From Xanthomonas theicola (GTDB lineage: Bacteria; Pseudomonadota; Gammaproteobacteria; Xanthomonadales; Xanthomonadaceae): a stretch of DNA of 64,000 bases. The translations under genes were made by a program, and so were the position numbers. This document shows positions 1 to 9,465 of this stretch, piece after piece (the stretch's first letter is position 1; each line of letters begins with the position of its first letter). The notes beneath the pieces are model-generated. The model was not told the DNA's origin. It did not search any database and saw only the letters and a program-made list of their open reading frames with translations. The stretch covers positions 2,458,001 to 2,522,000 of the forward strand of contig NZ_CP049017.1 in the NCBI RefSeq assembly GCF_014236795.1, given 5' to 3'.

Positions 1-56
1 GCATCCAGAATGATCTCGAGATTTTGTTCGTCTGTATTTCCATGCTGCTGATTCAT
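1..56 (-). CDS. 5' fragment of a gene following sctU (possible SicA-like type III chaperone)
   Basis: Reading leftwards, an ATG at 56-54 is preceded by an AGGAG ribosome binding site about 8 bases upstream. It opens a frame that stays open to the window edge (18 codons, acidic and polar: MNQQHGNTDEQ...). It is the next gene of the secretion operon after sctU. In Salmonella SPI-1 the gene after spaS is sicA, the class II chaperone of the translocators, and an acidic N-terminus would fit. That identity comes from position only. The fragment is too short to show a TPR motif. Confidence 0.45.
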   Translation of the reverse strand, partial: MNQQHGNTDEQNLEIILD

Positions 57-134
57 GCTGCCAGCTCCTGACGCCAGTATCGAATGAAGGACTCGCGCAC
101 GCTTTAAGAAAACGCACGTGCCCGCCGTGCGGGA

Positions 135-1211
135 TCAGTCGGCGGCGCCCTTCGCACCGGCCTGCGCGCCCGCATCGGCGGCCCCGGCCAGTTCGACCTG
201 CTGCAGCCACGACAGCAGTCGCACGACGGCGTGGATCTCCTTCAGGCTGACCATGTCGTAGAGCCGGTGCGAGCGGTACAGCCGGCGCGCCAACGGAACA
301 TCGACGATCACCGGTACCCCGACCTTCTCGGCGTACCGGCGCACCGCCAGTGCGTGCTGGTTGCGCGCGTGGATCGACACGTACGGAATCGGCGAGAGTT
401 CGGGCTTGAAGTAGATGCCGATGGCCACGTGCGTCGGATTGGCGATCACCATCCGCGAATTCTCGATATTGTGCTTGTCCTGCGAGCTGAGGAATTCCAG
501 GTGGATTTGCCTGCGCTTGCTCCTGATCAATGGATCGCCTTCGGTTTCCTTGTATTCGCGCTTGATCTCATGCTTGTCCATGCGCAGGTCCTTCAGGTAG
601 AGGAACAATTCCGCGAGCGCATCCAGCACCAGGACCGAGGAGACGCAGCCGAGGCAGACCAGTACCAGCCTGACGATCAGCTTGTCCCAGATGCCGATGA
701 TTTGCGGGATCGACGCATGCACCTGGGCGAAGATCAGGTCCCGGCTCCACCACCACGTCAGCACGATCACCGCGCCGAAGCTGAGCAGGTACAGCAGGGT
801 CTTGAAGAAATCCTTGACCGTGCGCAAGCTGAACATCTTCTTGAAGCCATTGATCGGATTGACCGCGCTCAAGTTGATCCGGATCGCCTCCCCGGCCAGC
901 GCGAAACGGCTCTGCAACAGCGACGGCAAGGCCGTGGCGACGATGCTCAGCAAGGCGATGGGCGCCACCACTTTCAACCCGAGCAGCAGCACGTCGGCCG
1001 CGTAGCGGTGCAGGTCCAGGTCGAATCCGCTGCGTGCCGCGCCGACGAAGGCCGCGCCGATCTCGGCCAGCGATCCCCGCCAGACGACGAACAGCACGCC
1101 GCAAAGGATCAGGCACGCCACCACCAGATCGCGCGCCTTGAACGACTGTCCGCGCTTGGCGGCGTCGCGGCGCTTCTTCGGGGTGGCCTTTTCGGTCTTG
1201 CTGGCGGCCAC
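135..1211 (-). CDS. sctU: Type III secretion export apparatus switch protein SctU (SpaS/YscU/FlhB family)
   Basis: Inner-membrane component of the export gate. It cleaves itself at a conserved NPTH motif to switch substrate class from needle subunits to translocators and effectors. NPTH is visible in the C-terminal cytoplasmic half (IANPTHVAIGIYF), after an N-terminal region with four hydrophobic segments. An ATG at 1232 is possible, but family members begin close to the SKTEKATPKKRRD motif. A GTG at 1211, two bases after the sctT stop, gives 358 residues, matching SpaS (about 356). It is the last complete gene of the SPI-1-ordered operon. The autocleavage site is intact, so the protein looks functional. 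Confidence 0.93.
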   Translation of the reverse strand: MAASKTEKATPKKRRDAAKRGQSFKARDLVVACLILCGVLFVVWRGSLAEIGAAFVGAARSGFDLDLHRYAADVLLLGLKVVAPIALLSIVATALPSLLQSRFALAGEAIRINLSAVNPINGFKKMFSLRTVKDFFKTLLYLLSFGAVIVLTWWWSRDLIFAQVHASIPQIIGIWDKLIVRLVLVCLGCVSSVLVLDALAELFLYLKDLRMDKHEIKREYKETEGDPLIRSKRRQIHLEFLSSQDKHNIENSRMVIANPTHVAIGIYFKPELSPIPYVSIHARNQHALAVRRYAEKVGVPVIVDVPLARRLYRSHRLYDMVSLKEIHAVVRLLSWLQQVELAGAADAGAQAGAKGAAD

Positions 1212-1213
1212 GG

Positions 1214-1987
1214 CTAGTGCCCCTCGAACCAAGACGGCAGCGTCCGCGCCATGCCGCCCAGGCGCGCGATCTCATGCGGAAAAACCGGCCCGAAGTAGAT
1301 CAGCAGGACCAGCACCGCCACCAGGCTTTTCACCGTCAGCGACACCGAGAACGCGTTGAGCTGCGGCGCGAAGCGCGAAAGCAGGCCCAGGATGAATTCC
1401 GACAGCAGCATCGCGGCGACCACCGGACTGGCGATCACGATCATGCGCGTGCACAGGGCGGTCAGCATCGACAGCACAGGCGCACTGGAGAACGCGCATC
1501 CCTGCAACGGATCGCACAGACGGTAGCTGTCGCCGACCGTTTCGACGAACAGCGTCATGCCCCCTCCCTGCAGATAGACCGCCGCGGCAAACACGTTGAA
1601 GAATTTGGACATTTCCGACGTGTCCACGCCATTGACCGGATCGATGGTGCTGCTCAGGGTGGCGCCGCGCTGGTTGTCGATGAAATTGCCGACCGCATGG
1701 AAGATCCACGACGGCCAGGCCAGCAAACACCCCAGGACGACGCCGATCACCAGTTCCTGTGCGATGGCCGCCAGATAAACGGAGGTCTCCACCGTCTGCA
1801 TGGTGTTCATCGGCACGTCCCAAAAGCCCATGGACACGATCATGATCACGGCGCTGCGCGTGGCCGCGCTCAGCACGCCGTCGTTGAAGAACGGCAGCAT
1901 GAAGAACACCGGTGCCAGCCGCGCGAAACCCAGCGCCGCGCCGAGCAGCCAGGTATTGACGTCGAAAAACAGCGTGATATCCATCAT
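1214..1987 (-). CDS. sctT: Type III secretion export apparatus protein SctT (SpaR family)
   Basis: Polytopic inner-membrane protein of the export gate that, in the family, assembles with SctR and SctS into the helical entry pore. The 257-residue product has hydrophobic segments throughout and an N-terminus (MMDITLFFDVNTW followed by LGFARLAPVFFMLPFF) typical of SpaR/FliR. Length is close to SpaR (about 263). The start is at 1987, with a second in-frame ATG at 1984. It lies 19 bases after sctS and 2 bases before the likely sctU start. This order and tight spacing match SPI-1 spaQ-spaR-spaS. Confidence 0.93.
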   Translation of the reverse strand: MMDITLFFDVNTWLLGAALGFARLAPVFFMLPFFNDGVLSAATRSAVIMIVSMGFWDVPMNTMQTVETSVYLAAIAQELVIGVVLGCLLAWPSWIFHAVGNFIDNQRGATLSSTIDPVNGVDTSEMSKFFNVFAAAVYLQGGGMTLFVETVGDSYRLCDPLQGCAFSSAPVLSMLTALCTRMIVIASPVVAAMLLSEFILGLLSRFAPQLNAFSVSLTVKSLVAVLVLLIYFGPVFPHEIARLGGMARTLPSWFEGH

Positions 1988-2006
1988 CTCGCGCGCTGCA
2001 CGTCGC

Positions 2007-2261
2007 TCATCCCAGCGCCATGCGCATGACCTCGCGCCCGAAGTTGACCAGCACTTCCCCGTACCAGCCCGACAGCAGGAACAGGCAGAAACTCACCGCC
2101 AGCAGCTTGATGCCGAACGGCAGCGTCTGCTCCTGCAACTGCGTCACCGTCTGGAACAAGCCCACCAGCAAGCCGACCACCGTGGCGACCACGACCGGCC
2201 ACAGCACCAGTATCAGCACCAGGTACAGGGTCTTGTTGCCTGCATAAACGATGTCACCCAC
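2007..2261 (-). CDS. sctS: Type III secretion export apparatus protein SctS (SpaQ family)
   Basis: Small export-gate membrane protein of 84 residues, predicted as two transmembrane helices around a loop containing [10 protein letters not shown], a signature of the SpaQ/FliQ family (TxxQExTLxFxPK-like). The start is a GTG at 2261, overlapping the end of sctR by 8 bases, so translation is probably coupled. In known systems several SctS copies wrap around the SctR5-SctT1 core. Length matches SpaQ (86). Confidence 0.93.
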   Translation of the reverse strand: MGDIVYAGNKTLYLVLILVLWPVVVATVVGLLVGLFQTVTQLQEQTLPFGIKLLAVSFCLFLLSGWYGEVLVNFGREVMRMALG

Positions 2262-2931
2262 CGCTTACCCCTTTGCCGAGATCGATGTACTGCAGGATCA
2301 GGTCCTGGCTCAGGATCGACCATCCGTCAAGGGCCACGAACAGAATCAGCTTGACCGGCACCGAAATGACCACCGGGCTCATCATCATCATGCCCAGGGC
2401 GAGCAGGATGCTGGAAATCACCAGATCGATCACCACGAACGGCAGATACAGGTAGAAGGCGATCCTGAAGGCATGCTTGATTTCGCTCAGCGCATAGGCC
2501 GGCAACAGCGAGAAGATCGAGACGCGGCCTTCGCCTTCCAGCTGCGGCGCGTCCTGCTGCTCCATGCGGGCGGTCTGGATTTTTTCGAAGAAGGCGACCA
2601 GCTCCGGGTCGCTGTATCTGCGCAGATAGCCGCGATACGCGTCCAGGCCGTTGTCGACGAAGGATTCGACCGAGGCCAGGCTGGAGAAGTCGACGGGATT
2701 CTCGCGTTGGTAGTCGTACACCTTCTGCGCCACGGGCAGCATCACGAACAGCGACATCATCAACGCCACCGCGTTGAGCACCAGGTTGGACGGCACCTGT
2801 TGCAGCCCCATCGCGTTGCGCACCATCACGAAGACGATGGAAAACTTCAGATAGCAGGTTCCGGCCGCCACCAGGTATGGCAGCAACGCGGCCAAGGCGA
2901 GCAGCCCGATGAGCGAAATATTGTTAGACAC
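2254..2931 (-). CDS. sctR: Type III secretion export apparatus protein SctR (SpaP family)
   Basis: Core subunit of the export-gate pore (five copies in characterised systems). A GTG at 2931 is chosen because it gives [18 protein letters not shown]..., aligning with SpaP/FliP, and a length of 225 residues (SpaP is 224). The longer frame to 2994 would add residues lacking family resemblance. Hydrophobic helices lie at both ends, and the central segment carries the family [15 protein letters not shown] stretch. The gene overlaps sctQ by 8 bases and sctS by 8 bases. Confidence 0.93.
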   Translation of the reverse strand: MSNNISLIGLLALAALLPYLVAAGTCYLKFSIVFVMVRNAMGLQQVPSNLVLNAVALMMSLFVMLPVAQKVYDYQRENPVDFSSLASVESFVDNGLDAYRGYLRRYSDPELVAFFEKIQTARMEQQDAPQLEGEGRVSIFSLLPAYALSEIKHAFRIAFYLYLPFVVIDLVISSILLALGMMMMSPVVISVPVKLILFVALDGWSILSQDLILQYIDLGKGVSGG

Positions 2932-3922
2932 GACGTGCTTGGGCAAGCGCTTTGCCACCCCCGATGTCGTGCAGTTCCACGCCCAGGCGGCCATTCAGTT
3001 CGACCAGTTCGCCCGTGGCCAGGCGCATGCCGTTGACGGCGATTTCCACCTTTTTTTCTGCCTCTGGATCCAGCTGCAGGAACTGTCCTTGGTACAAGGC
3101 GTCCAGCTCGGCCACCGTCACCGTGCGGCGCTGCAGGATGAAGTCCAGACGCAGCGGAACATCCGCCAGGGACGCCGCGACGGCCGCTGTCGGCATCGCC
3201 GGCGGCGCAGCGCACCCATCCCCTCGCTCCTCTTTCGCGGCGCCGTTGTGTTCTTTCATGATTGCAGGGTGCATCGATATTTCTCCATCTTCGTTGATTG
3301 AAAAGCCCCCGATGGCCATGCCGGCGCTGGTCAGTTCGAACGCTTCGGCCTCGATCAGCAGCACGTCGCCGCAGCGCATTCGGCCGATCAGCCGGCGGCT
3401 GGCATGACTGCGGCCTATCTGCCATGCGATCTGCAGCGGCAAGACCGCGATGGACGCCGAGAGCGGCCGCGCCGAGGGCACCGCCACGTCGGGAAAATCG
3501 CCGAACCAGACCCGGCCTTGCGGCGTGGCCAGCGACAGCAGGCATTGGTCCTGCGCCTGTCGATCCTGGCCGGGGTCCTCCCCGATGCGCAGCAGGTCGT
3601 AGTCCAGCTCGGGAAACGGCATGTCCAGCGGCCGCTCACTGGCCTCGAACAGGCTTCGCGCGTGTTCGGTCCGGCGCTGCGCGGTGGCGGCCAGGGCGGC
3701 CAGTTCGGGCGCCGTGCAAGCCAGCCATTCGGCCAGATCGACATAGCCGCGCCAGCAAAGGCCATGGCGATAGGCCTGCACCGCGACCAGCGAGGCAGCG
3801 CGCGGCGCCGGCGTATAGGCCAGGCGCCCGCCCAGCGCCGGGTCGCGCTGCGGCCAGCGCGCCAATGCCGCGCGCGCCCTCGCTTGGGCTGTCGTAATTC
3901 GCCGCAGGGAAGGCAGCTTCAC
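2924..3922 (-). CDS. sctQ: Type III secretion cytoplasmic ring (C-ring/sorting platform) protein SctQ (SpaO family)
   Basis: Sorting-platform protein that recruits chaperone-effector complexes below the export apparatus. The open frame runs back to 5497, but the real start is a GTG at 3922 preceded by AGGAGG ten bases upstream. That GTG overlaps the sctP stop as GTGA and gives 332 residues (SpaO is about 303). The C-terminal 80 residues form a SpoA/surface-presentation domain (VPLRLDFILQRRTVTVAELDAL, then DPEAEKKVEIAVNGMRLATGELV), shared with FliN. Some SpaO homologues also make a short internal product from the C-terminal half. An ATG at 3258 (MKEHNG...) could serve this here, which is inference only. 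Confidence 0.9.
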   Translation of the reverse strand: MKLPSLRRITTAQARARAALARWPQRDPALGGRLAYTPAPRAASLVAVQAYRHGLCWRGYVDLAEWLACTAPELAALAATAQRRTEHARSLFEASERPLDMPFPELDYDLLRIGEDPGQDRQAQDQCLLSLATPQGRVWFGDFPDVAVPSARPLSASIAVLPLQIAWQIGRSHASRRLIGRMRCGDVLLIEAEAFELTSAGMAIGGFSINEDGEISMHPAIMKEHNGAAKEERGDGCAAPPAMPTAAVAASLADVPLRLDFILQRRTVTVAELDALYQGQFLQLDPEAEKKVEIAVNGMRLATGELVELNGRLGVELHDIGGGKALAQARRV

Positions 3923-5235
3923 GATTCGTCGTCCTCCTGCCGTTGCCGTGGATGCTGGTCTTCCCGGCCCTGGTCGTCGTGTTCGCGCAGGATCCATTGC
4001 TCGCTCGCCCCCGCGGCGGCGCCGTGCGCGTTCAGACGCTGCTCGACCAGCGCGCTGCTCGGATGCAGGGCCAGCGAGGCGGACGCGGAGTGCCACGGGC
4101 GATGCGGGGCTGCCACCAGCGACACCCTGACGGCATGCTCCGTGCCCCAGGAACGGAAGCGGTAGACCCAGCCCTCTTGCGTTGCGCCGCGGGCGGGGGA
4201 GGCATTCGATGGACCGGGGCCAGCGCCCGGATCGGCGTGCCGGCGCGAGGCCGGCGCCGGCGTGCTTGCGGCAGCGCCTTTGCGGTCGTGCTGCTGGGCC
4301 TGGCTTGCAGGCGGCGTCGCCTGCAACGGGCTGTCGTCGCCGCCCGCGGCGCCGCTCTCCTTGCGCCCTCCATCGGCATGGCGCGACGCCTCGAGCGCCC
4401 CCCCATCGGCTTCGCCCGGCGCCTGCTGCGACGCCGCCGGCGCGGCGACCGCGGCGGCGCCGCTGCGGTCGTGGTGCGGCGTTCGGCTCGTAGGCGGCGC
4501 CGTCGGCGACCGTCTGTCGGCGACCGCCGCACTCGTGTCCACGTACCCCGCATCGACATGGCGCGATGCCTCGAGCGCCCCCCCATCGGCTTCGCCCGGC
4601 GCCTGCTGCGCCGCCCCCGGCGCGGCGGCCGCGGCGGCGCCGTTGCGGTCGTGGTGCGGCGTTCGGCTCGCAGGCGACGCCGTCGGCGACCGTCTGTCGG
4701 CGACCGCCGCGCTCTTGTCCACGCGCCCCGCATCGGCATGGCGCGACGCCTCGAGCCCCCCCCCATCGGCTTCGCCCGGCGCCTGCTGCGAGGCGGCCGG
4801 CACCGCGACCGCTGCCTGCCTGCCCACCGCGACGGTAGCAGCGGGCGTGCCGCTCCACGGCAATTGGCCCACGCCCGCGATGCGCGTCATGTGCGCTGCG
4901 TGCGAACGGCCGACCGCGGCTTTCTCCTGCAAACCGTCCATGTCCGGGCAACGCATCCTCGATGCACGCTGGGAGATCTTCGCTGCATCGCCATTGCCTG
5001 CCTTCTCGCCTGCGACCGCCAAGCTGGCATCGGCGCGCAGTTCCAGCGGCGGCGGCGATGGGATTTGCTGCGCCGCCGGCAGTCCCTGATCGAGGCCGTC
5101 GGCATGGTCGCGGCCGTGGTCGCGATGATTGGATTCGGCCATCCGCCGCAGGCGATCGTGGATGTCCTGCACCGGTGATTCCGGGGCCACGGCGCTGTAC
5201 CCGACCGGTGCATTTCCGTTTCTCATTTCGACCAT
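3919..5235 (-). CDS. sctP: Type III secretion needle-length regulator candidate SctP (InvJ/SpaN position)
   Basis: The position between sctO and sctQ is that of SPI-1 invJ, whose product sets needle length and triggers the substrate switch. The start at 5235 is chosen for a GGAGGA site nine bases upstream; ATG 5226 overlaps the sctO stop and ATG 5259 lacks such a site. The product (438 residues) is rich in Ala, Arg, Asp, Gly and Pro. Residues about 141-286 are tandem 60-residue repeats, and the C-terminal 80 residues are less repetitive (RFRSWGTEHAVRVSLVAAP), as expected for the T3S4-type substrate-switch domain. Identity rests mainly on synteny. It is longer than InvJ (about 336), and the repeats account for much of the difference. 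Confidence 0.75.
   Translation of the reverse strand: MVEMRNGNAPVGYSAVAPESPVQDIHDRLRRMAESNHRDHGRDHADGLDQGLPAAQQIPSPPPLELRADASLAVAGEKAGNGDAAKISQRASRMRCPDMDGLQEKAAVGRSHAAHMTRIAGVGQLPWSGTPAATVAVGRQAAVAVPAASQQAPGEADGGGLEASRHADAGRVDKSAAVADRRSPTASPASRTPHHDRNGAAAAAAPGAAQQAPGEADGGALEASRHVDAGYVDTSAAVADRRSPTAPPTSRTPHHDRSGAAAVAAPAASQQAPGEADGGALEASRHADGGRKESGAAGGDDSPLQATPPASQAQQHDRKGAAASTPAPASRRHADPGAGPGPSNASPARGATQEGWVYRFRSWGTEHAVRVSLVAAPHRPWHSASASLALHPSSALVEQRLNAHGAAAGASEQWILREHDDQGREDQHPRQRQEDDES
4377..4812 (-). repeat. 180-bp tandem direct repeats inside sctP (about 2.4 near-identical copies)
   Basis: The block beginning CATGGCGCGACGCCTCGAG recurs at 4377, 4557 and 4737, an exact 180-bp period, and stays in frame (60 codons). 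Copies 1 and 2 are nearly identical over the full unit. Copy 3 is recognisable to about 4812. A more divergent unit is visible upstream on the plus strand, from about 4275 to 4376. In protein terms this is an Ala/Asp/Arg-rich linker unit with the recurring pieces QQAPGEADGGALEASRH and AAVADRRSPTA. Confidence 0.9.
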
Positions 5236-5657
5236 GACGCTCGTTCCTCCAGTTCGCATTCTTCGATCTCCAGCTGCCGCAAGCGCGCTGTTCTGCGTTC
5301 ACCGCCCAGCAGTTTCCGGTACCGTTCGCGCCGCGCTTCCAAGCGCAGGCAGAGCACACGCTGCGCGCCGACCCGCTCCAGGCATTCCTGGCCAAGCTCC
5401 TGCTGACGGCGCAGCTCCAGCCGCAGCGCCTGGCTGCGGCGCCGGTCCGCTGCGCTTTTCCGCAGCCAACCAAACAGCTGCTGACGATCGAGCGCAACGC
5501 CGCCCAGCGCTCTGCTGCCGGCCAGCTGCTGCTGCATGCTGATTTCCGCCTGCAGTCGACTGCACTGCTCCTGCACCGCCATCAGGCGCTGGCGCTCGCG
5601 CGCCAGACGTTGCATGCCGACGCGCAAGCGTTGTTCGCTGTACTGCAGCAATGCCAT
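5223..5657 (-). CDS. sctO: Type III secretion stalk protein SctO (InvI/SpaM family)
   Basis: Coiled-coil stalk that links the ATPase SctN to the export gate SctV. The 144-residue product is almost entirely charged helix (ERQRLMAVQEQCSRLQAEISMQQQ, then RQQELGQECLERVGAQRVLCLRLEARRERY), matching the size and character of InvI (147). The chosen ATG at 5657 lies four bases after the sctN stop. A longer form from 5699 (158 residues) would overlap sctN and begin with Trp-rich sequence unlike the family. The 3' end overlaps the sctP start region. Assignment rests on length, coiled coil and position. Confidence 0.85.
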   Translation of the reverse strand: MALLQYSEQRLRVGMQRLARERQRLMAVQEQCSRLQAEISMQQQLAGSRALGGVALDRQQLFGWLRKSAADRRRSQALRLELRRQQELGQECLERVGAQRVLCLRLEARRERYRKLLGGERRTARLRQLEIEECELEERASWSK

Positions 5658-5661
5658 GTAC

Positions 5662-6963
5662 TTACGCAGCAAGTTCCACCATCTGCGCCACAATGGCATC
5701 GGGCTCGCTGGCGCGGTCGCGCGCTTGCTGCAACCAGGTGTTCAGGGCGTCCTTTCGTTCCAGCAGGCGGTCGTTCGCGGCGTTCTCTCCGGGGCGGTAC
5801 TCGCCCAGATCGAGCATCAGCTGCAGTTCGTCGAGCCGGCTCAGCTTTTCGCGGATGGCGCCGGCGGCCCGGGATTGCGCCGGCGGACAGATCTGGCTGG
5901 CCACGCGACTGAGACTGCGCAGCACATCGACCGCGGGATAGTGATTCTTCGCCGCCAGCTTGCGGCTAAGATAAATGTGGCCGTCCAGAATGGAGCGGAT
6001 CTCCTCGGCGATGGGATCGGCTTCGTCGTCGCTTTCCAGCAGCACCGTATAGAACGCGGTGATGCTGCCGCGGTCCGTCGCGCCGGGACGCTCCAGCAGG
6101 CGTGGCAAGGCTTCGAACACCGAGGCCGGATAACCGCGCCGCGCCGGCGCCGCGCCCGCGGCCAGCGCGACATCGCGCAAAGCGCGCGCGTAGCGCGTCA
6201 GCGAGTCCTGCACCAGGACCACCTTGCAGCCGTGGTCGCGGTAGTACTCGGCCACCGTGGTCGCCAGCAGGGCCGCATTGCAGCGGTCGATCGAGGAGGC
6301 ATCCGAGGTCGCGTACACGACCACGCTACGTCGACTCTGCGGAGATTTCTTCATCTCCTCGACGAACTCGGTCACTTCGCGACCGCGCTCGCCGATCAGG
6401 CCGACCACGAACACGTCGGCGGCCGCATGCTTCATGAGCATCGTCACCAGACTGGTCTTGCCGGTGCCCGCCGCGGCGAAAATACCCAAGCGCTGGCCGA
6501 CACCGCAGGGGGTCAGCGCATCCACCACGCGGATGCCGCTATGCAAGACCTCGCTGATCGGCACGCGGCGGTCGAACGACGGCGGTTCCGCGTCAAGCGC
6601 GCACCAGCGCGCCGGATTCACCGACGGCAGCGGCGGCGCCAGGCGAGCGACGTGCGTGCCATTGGAATCCAGCACCGCACCCAGCATGCTGTCGTCCACG
6701 CGCACCGTCAGCGCGCCGCCGGTCGGCACCAGCACCGATTCGCGCGACAGACCGCGCGGGTTGCCCAGCAGGCTCAGTATGGCCATGTCGCGCCGGAACC
6801 CGACCACCTGGGCACGCGCCACGACCTCGTCATCGCGCCAATGACGGCGCATGTCGCATACCTCGCCCACCGCCACATCGCGCAGCGGCGCCTCGATGAT
6901 CGGCCCCGACAGATAATGGGGATGCGCGAAACGGCGCAGCATCCGCAACGGTTGCGGCGTCAT
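5662..6963 (-). CDS. sctN: Type III secretion ATPase SctN (InvC/SpaL family)
   Basis: Hexameric ATPase that releases chaperones and unfolds substrates at the base of the injectisome. Of 433 residues, the Walker A ([13 protein letters not shown]) lies at about 165 and the Walker B-type segment ([19 protein letters not shown]) at about 245. The family signature [22 protein letters not shown] follows near 270. Length equals InvC (431). The start overlaps the preceding chaperone gene as ATGA. All catalytic motifs are present. Confidence 0.96.
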   Translation of the reverse strand: MTPQPLRMLRRFAHPHYLSGPIIEAPLRDVAVGEVCDMRRHWRDDEVVARAQVVGFRRDMAILSLLGNPRGLSRESVLVPTGGALTVRVDDSMLGAVLDSNGTHVARLAPPLPSVNPARWCALDAEPPSFDRRVPISEVLHSGIRVVDALTPCGVGQRLGIFAAAGTGKTSLVTMLMKHAAADVFVVGLIGERGREVTEFVEEMKKSPQSRRSVVVYATSDASSIDRCNAALLATTVAEYYRDHGCKVVLVQDSLTRYARALRDVALAAGAAPARRGYPASVFEALPRLLERPGATDRGSITAFYTVLLESDDEADPIAEEIRSILDGHIYLSRKLAAKNHYPAVDVLRSLSRVASQICPPAQSRAAGAIREKLSRLDELQLMLDLGEYRPGENAANDRLLERKDALNTWLQQARDRASEPDAIVAQMVELAA

Positions 6964-7367
6964 TGGCGGACGATCTCCAGCAGGCGCTGTTGGAGCAGAA
7001 AAAAGGCATTGATGGCTTCACCCATGGCATCGGCGCTGTCCAGGCATTCGCCAACGAGCTCGGCATAGGCCTGCAATTGCCCTTCGCTCTCGCGCAACGC
7101 CGATTGTCGGTTGGCGCTGTAGCGGAATTCAGCCATGATTTCCCGCAGCAGCGCCTCCGAACGCAGCCGCACGATGCTGTCGTGGAATTCGCACAGGTCG
7201 CTCCAGATCATCGTGCGCCCGTCCAGGTCGCCGACGAACATGGGCGGACATCCGTCAAGATCGATTTGCACCGTGGCATGGTCGTCCAGCTGCTGGATCA
7301 ACGCCGGATCGCAGCCGGCGCCGAGAAGCGCTTGTTTGATGATTTCGGAGAAACTTAGTTGATGCAT
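6960..7367 (-). CDS. Type III secretion chaperone, InvB/Spa15 type (class IB)
   Basis: Small protein of 135 residues, the length of Salmonella InvB, encoded between sctV and sctN exactly as invB is. The N-terminal helix ([37 protein letters not shown]), followed by strands and a C-terminal helix, is the class I chaperone pattern. In SPI-1 this chaperone serves several effectors and interacts with the sorting platform. Its clients here are unknown. It starts 20 bases after sctV and overlaps sctN by ATGA. Confidence 0.8.
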   Translation of the reverse strand: MHQLSFSEIIKQALLGAGCDPALIQQLDDHATVQIDLDGCPPMFVGDLDGRTMIWSDLCEFHDSIVRLRSEALLREIMAEFRYSANRQSALRESEGQLQAYAELVGECLDSADAMGEAINAFFLLQQRLLEIVRQ

Positions 7368-7387
7368 GATTGTCCCAATTAAAGTTT

Positions 7388-9457
7388 CTAGATGACCTTG
7401 AGAACGTCGATTTCGACGTTGTTGGCGACCTCGCCGAAAGAGATCACGTCCAGTTCGCGGAAGCGTGCTTCCAGCAGCTTCTTCACGAAGCGGCGCACAT
7501 CGACGGCGGTCAGCACGATCAGATCCTTTTGCGCAACCGGAAGGCCCTGGAACAGCAACGCGAACTTGTCGATGATCTCATCCGACACCGCCGGATCTAT
7601 GTTGAGGAAAGCGCCGCTGGAGTTCTGCCGGATCCCCTTGCGCACCTGCTCTTCCATCTCGACGGAGAGCATCACCACACGCAGTTTGTTGCCGACCGCG
7701 AATTTATGCGATATGTAGCGGGCCATGGCGCCGCGCACGTGTTCGACCAGCGCGATCACGTCCTTCTCGCGGCCTCCCCATTGCGCCAGAGATTCCAGGA
7801 TCAGCTTGAAGTTGCGGATGGAAATGCGTTCCGACAGCAGCCGCTGCAGCACTTCGGAAATCTTTTGCACGGTCGCGTTGCGCAAGACTTCCCTGATCAG
7901 ATCGGGCGCGCTGCCCTCCATCTGGTCGAGCATCTTCTTGGTCTCCTGGATGCCGAAGAATTCCGGCACATGCTTGACCAGCGTGGCGACCAGGCACTGG
8001 TAGAGCTCGTCGTGCGCGCTGCGCAGCTGGAACCCGAGCCTTGCCAGGGTATCCCGGTGCGATGGCGCCACCCAATGGCACTGCTGCTGCGCGGCATCCT
8101 GCAGCACGTCGACTTCGATGCCGAGCAGTTCGACCTGTTCCGACATATTGACGATGCGCAGCTTGCCGAAGCGAACCTGCAGCGTCTCGGTGCGGATTTC
8201 ATTGATCAGCAACGTCACGCAGTCCTTCTCCTGGCTGTCGGAGCCGCGAACCAGCAACTCCGGCAAGCGAACGCCATAGTCGATGAAGAACTGGCTGCGC
8301 AGACGCTGTGCCAGTAGTTCGTCGGCGAACAACTGCTGCTGCGCCTGCGGCACCAGCAGGATGAAGGCCACGGTTTCGGTGACGACCTTGTCCAGATCGG
8401 CGATCAGCCCCAGCTGATGCCGATCGCTGCCGTCGCCATCGGCTTGCTGCGATTGCGCGGCGCCGGCGATGTTTTCGCCCTGTTCCGACTCGCGCCGGCG
8501 TCGGCGCTGGCCGTGATAGAGAAACAATCCCAGCATCAGCGACAGACAGAGGAACGCCATCGCCGGAAAGCCCGGCAGGAACGCCACCACTACCGCCAGC
8601 AGCGCGGTGATGGCCACCGCGAACGGCATGCCGAGCAGCTGACCCATGATGTTGCGGCCCAGGTTGGCGTCGTCCCCGTTGATGCGCGTGACGATGAAAC
8701 CCGCACTGATCGAAATCAGCAGCGCCGGAATCTGCGCCACCAGGCCGTCGCCGATGGTCAGCATGGTATAGGTCTGCAAGGCGGTCGACATGTCCATGTG
8801 ATGCCGGATCACGCCGACCGCGATACCGCCGATCAGGTTGACCAGGATAATGACGATGCCGGCGATGGCATCGCCCTTGATGAACTTCATGGCGCCGTCG
8901 AAGGAGCCGTACAGCTGGCTCTCCCGCTCCAGAACGTTGCGCCGCTCCCTGGCGCCGTCGGCATCGATCACTCCGGCCTTGAGGTCGCCATCGATGCTCA
9001 TCTGCTTGCCCGGCATACCGTCCAGAGAGAAGCGCGCCGCCACTTCCGCCACGCGTTCCGAGCCCTTGGTGATGACGATGAACTGAACGATGGTCACGAT
9101 CGAGAAGATCACGAAGCCGACGATCAGCGTATCGCCGATGACGTATCGGCCGAAGGTCGCGATGATCTCGCCGGCGTCGGCCTGCGTCAGGATCAGGCGG
9201 CTGGTGCTGATCGACAGCGCCAGGCGGAACAGGGTGGTGATCAGCAGGATGGTCGGGAACGTCGAAAAGTTGAGAATCTTGTCGACATAGAACGAACCCA
9301 TGAACAACAGGATGGCGATGACGATGTTCAGCGCAATCAAAAAGTCGACCAGGAAGGTCGGCAGCGGTACGATCAGCATGGCGATGATCATCACCATCAA
9401 CGTCACGATGATCAGTTCCGGCCGCGTGCGGACGTTGGCGAAGAGTCGGTCGATCAT
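7388..9457 (-). CDS. sctV: Type III secretion export gate protein SctV (InvA family)
   Basis: Largest export-apparatus protein; a nonamer whose cytoplasmic ring binds chaperones and the gatekeeper. The 689 residues (InvA 685) comprise an N-terminal membrane half and a soluble C-terminal half from about 350. The FHIPEP-type signatures are visible: FPTILLITTLFRLALSISTSR near residue 75 and FSLDGMPGKQMSIDGDLKAG near 150. The ATG at 9457 is 8 bases after the sctW stop. No internal disruption was seen. Confidence 0.97.
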   Translation of the reverse strand: MIDRLFANVRTRPELIIVTLMVMIIAMLIVPLPTFLVDFLIALNIVIAILLFMGSFYVDKILNFSTFPTILLITTLFRLALSISTSRLILTQADAGEIIATFGRYVIGDTLIVGFVIFSIVTIVQFIVITKGSERVAEVAARFSLDGMPGKQMSIDGDLKAGVIDADGARERRNVLERESQLYGSFDGAMKFIKGDAIAGIVIILVNLIGGIAVGVIRHHMDMSTALQTYTMLTIGDGLVAQIPALLISISAGFIVTRINGDDANLGRNIMGQLLGMPFAVAITALLAVVVAFLPGFPAMAFLCLSLMLGLFLYHGQRRRRRESEQGENIAGAAQSQQADGDGSDRHQLGLIADLDKVVTETVAFILLVPQAQQQLFADELLAQRLRSQFFIDYGVRLPELLVRGSDSQEKDCVTLLINEIRTETLQVRFGKLRIVNMSEQVELLGIEVDVLQDAAQQQCHWVAPSHRDTLARLGFQLRSAHDELYQCLVATLVKHVPEFFGIQETKKMLDQMEGSAPDLIREVLRNATVQKISEVLQRLLSERISIRNFKLILESLAQWGGREKDVIALVEHVRGAMARYISHKFAVGNKLRVVMLSVEMEEQVRKGIRQNSSGAFLNIDPAVSDEIIDKFALLFQGLPVAQKDLIVLTAVDVRRFVKKLLEARFRELDVISFGEVANNVEIDVLKVI

Positions 9458-9465
9458 GGCGTCGT

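Noticed and set aside
3923..5497. An 857-residue frame merging sctQ with upstream sequence
   Set aside because: The upstream part lies antisense-free but out of frame over sctP and sctO. The GTG at 3922 with AGGAGG and the GTGA overlap define the real sctQ start.
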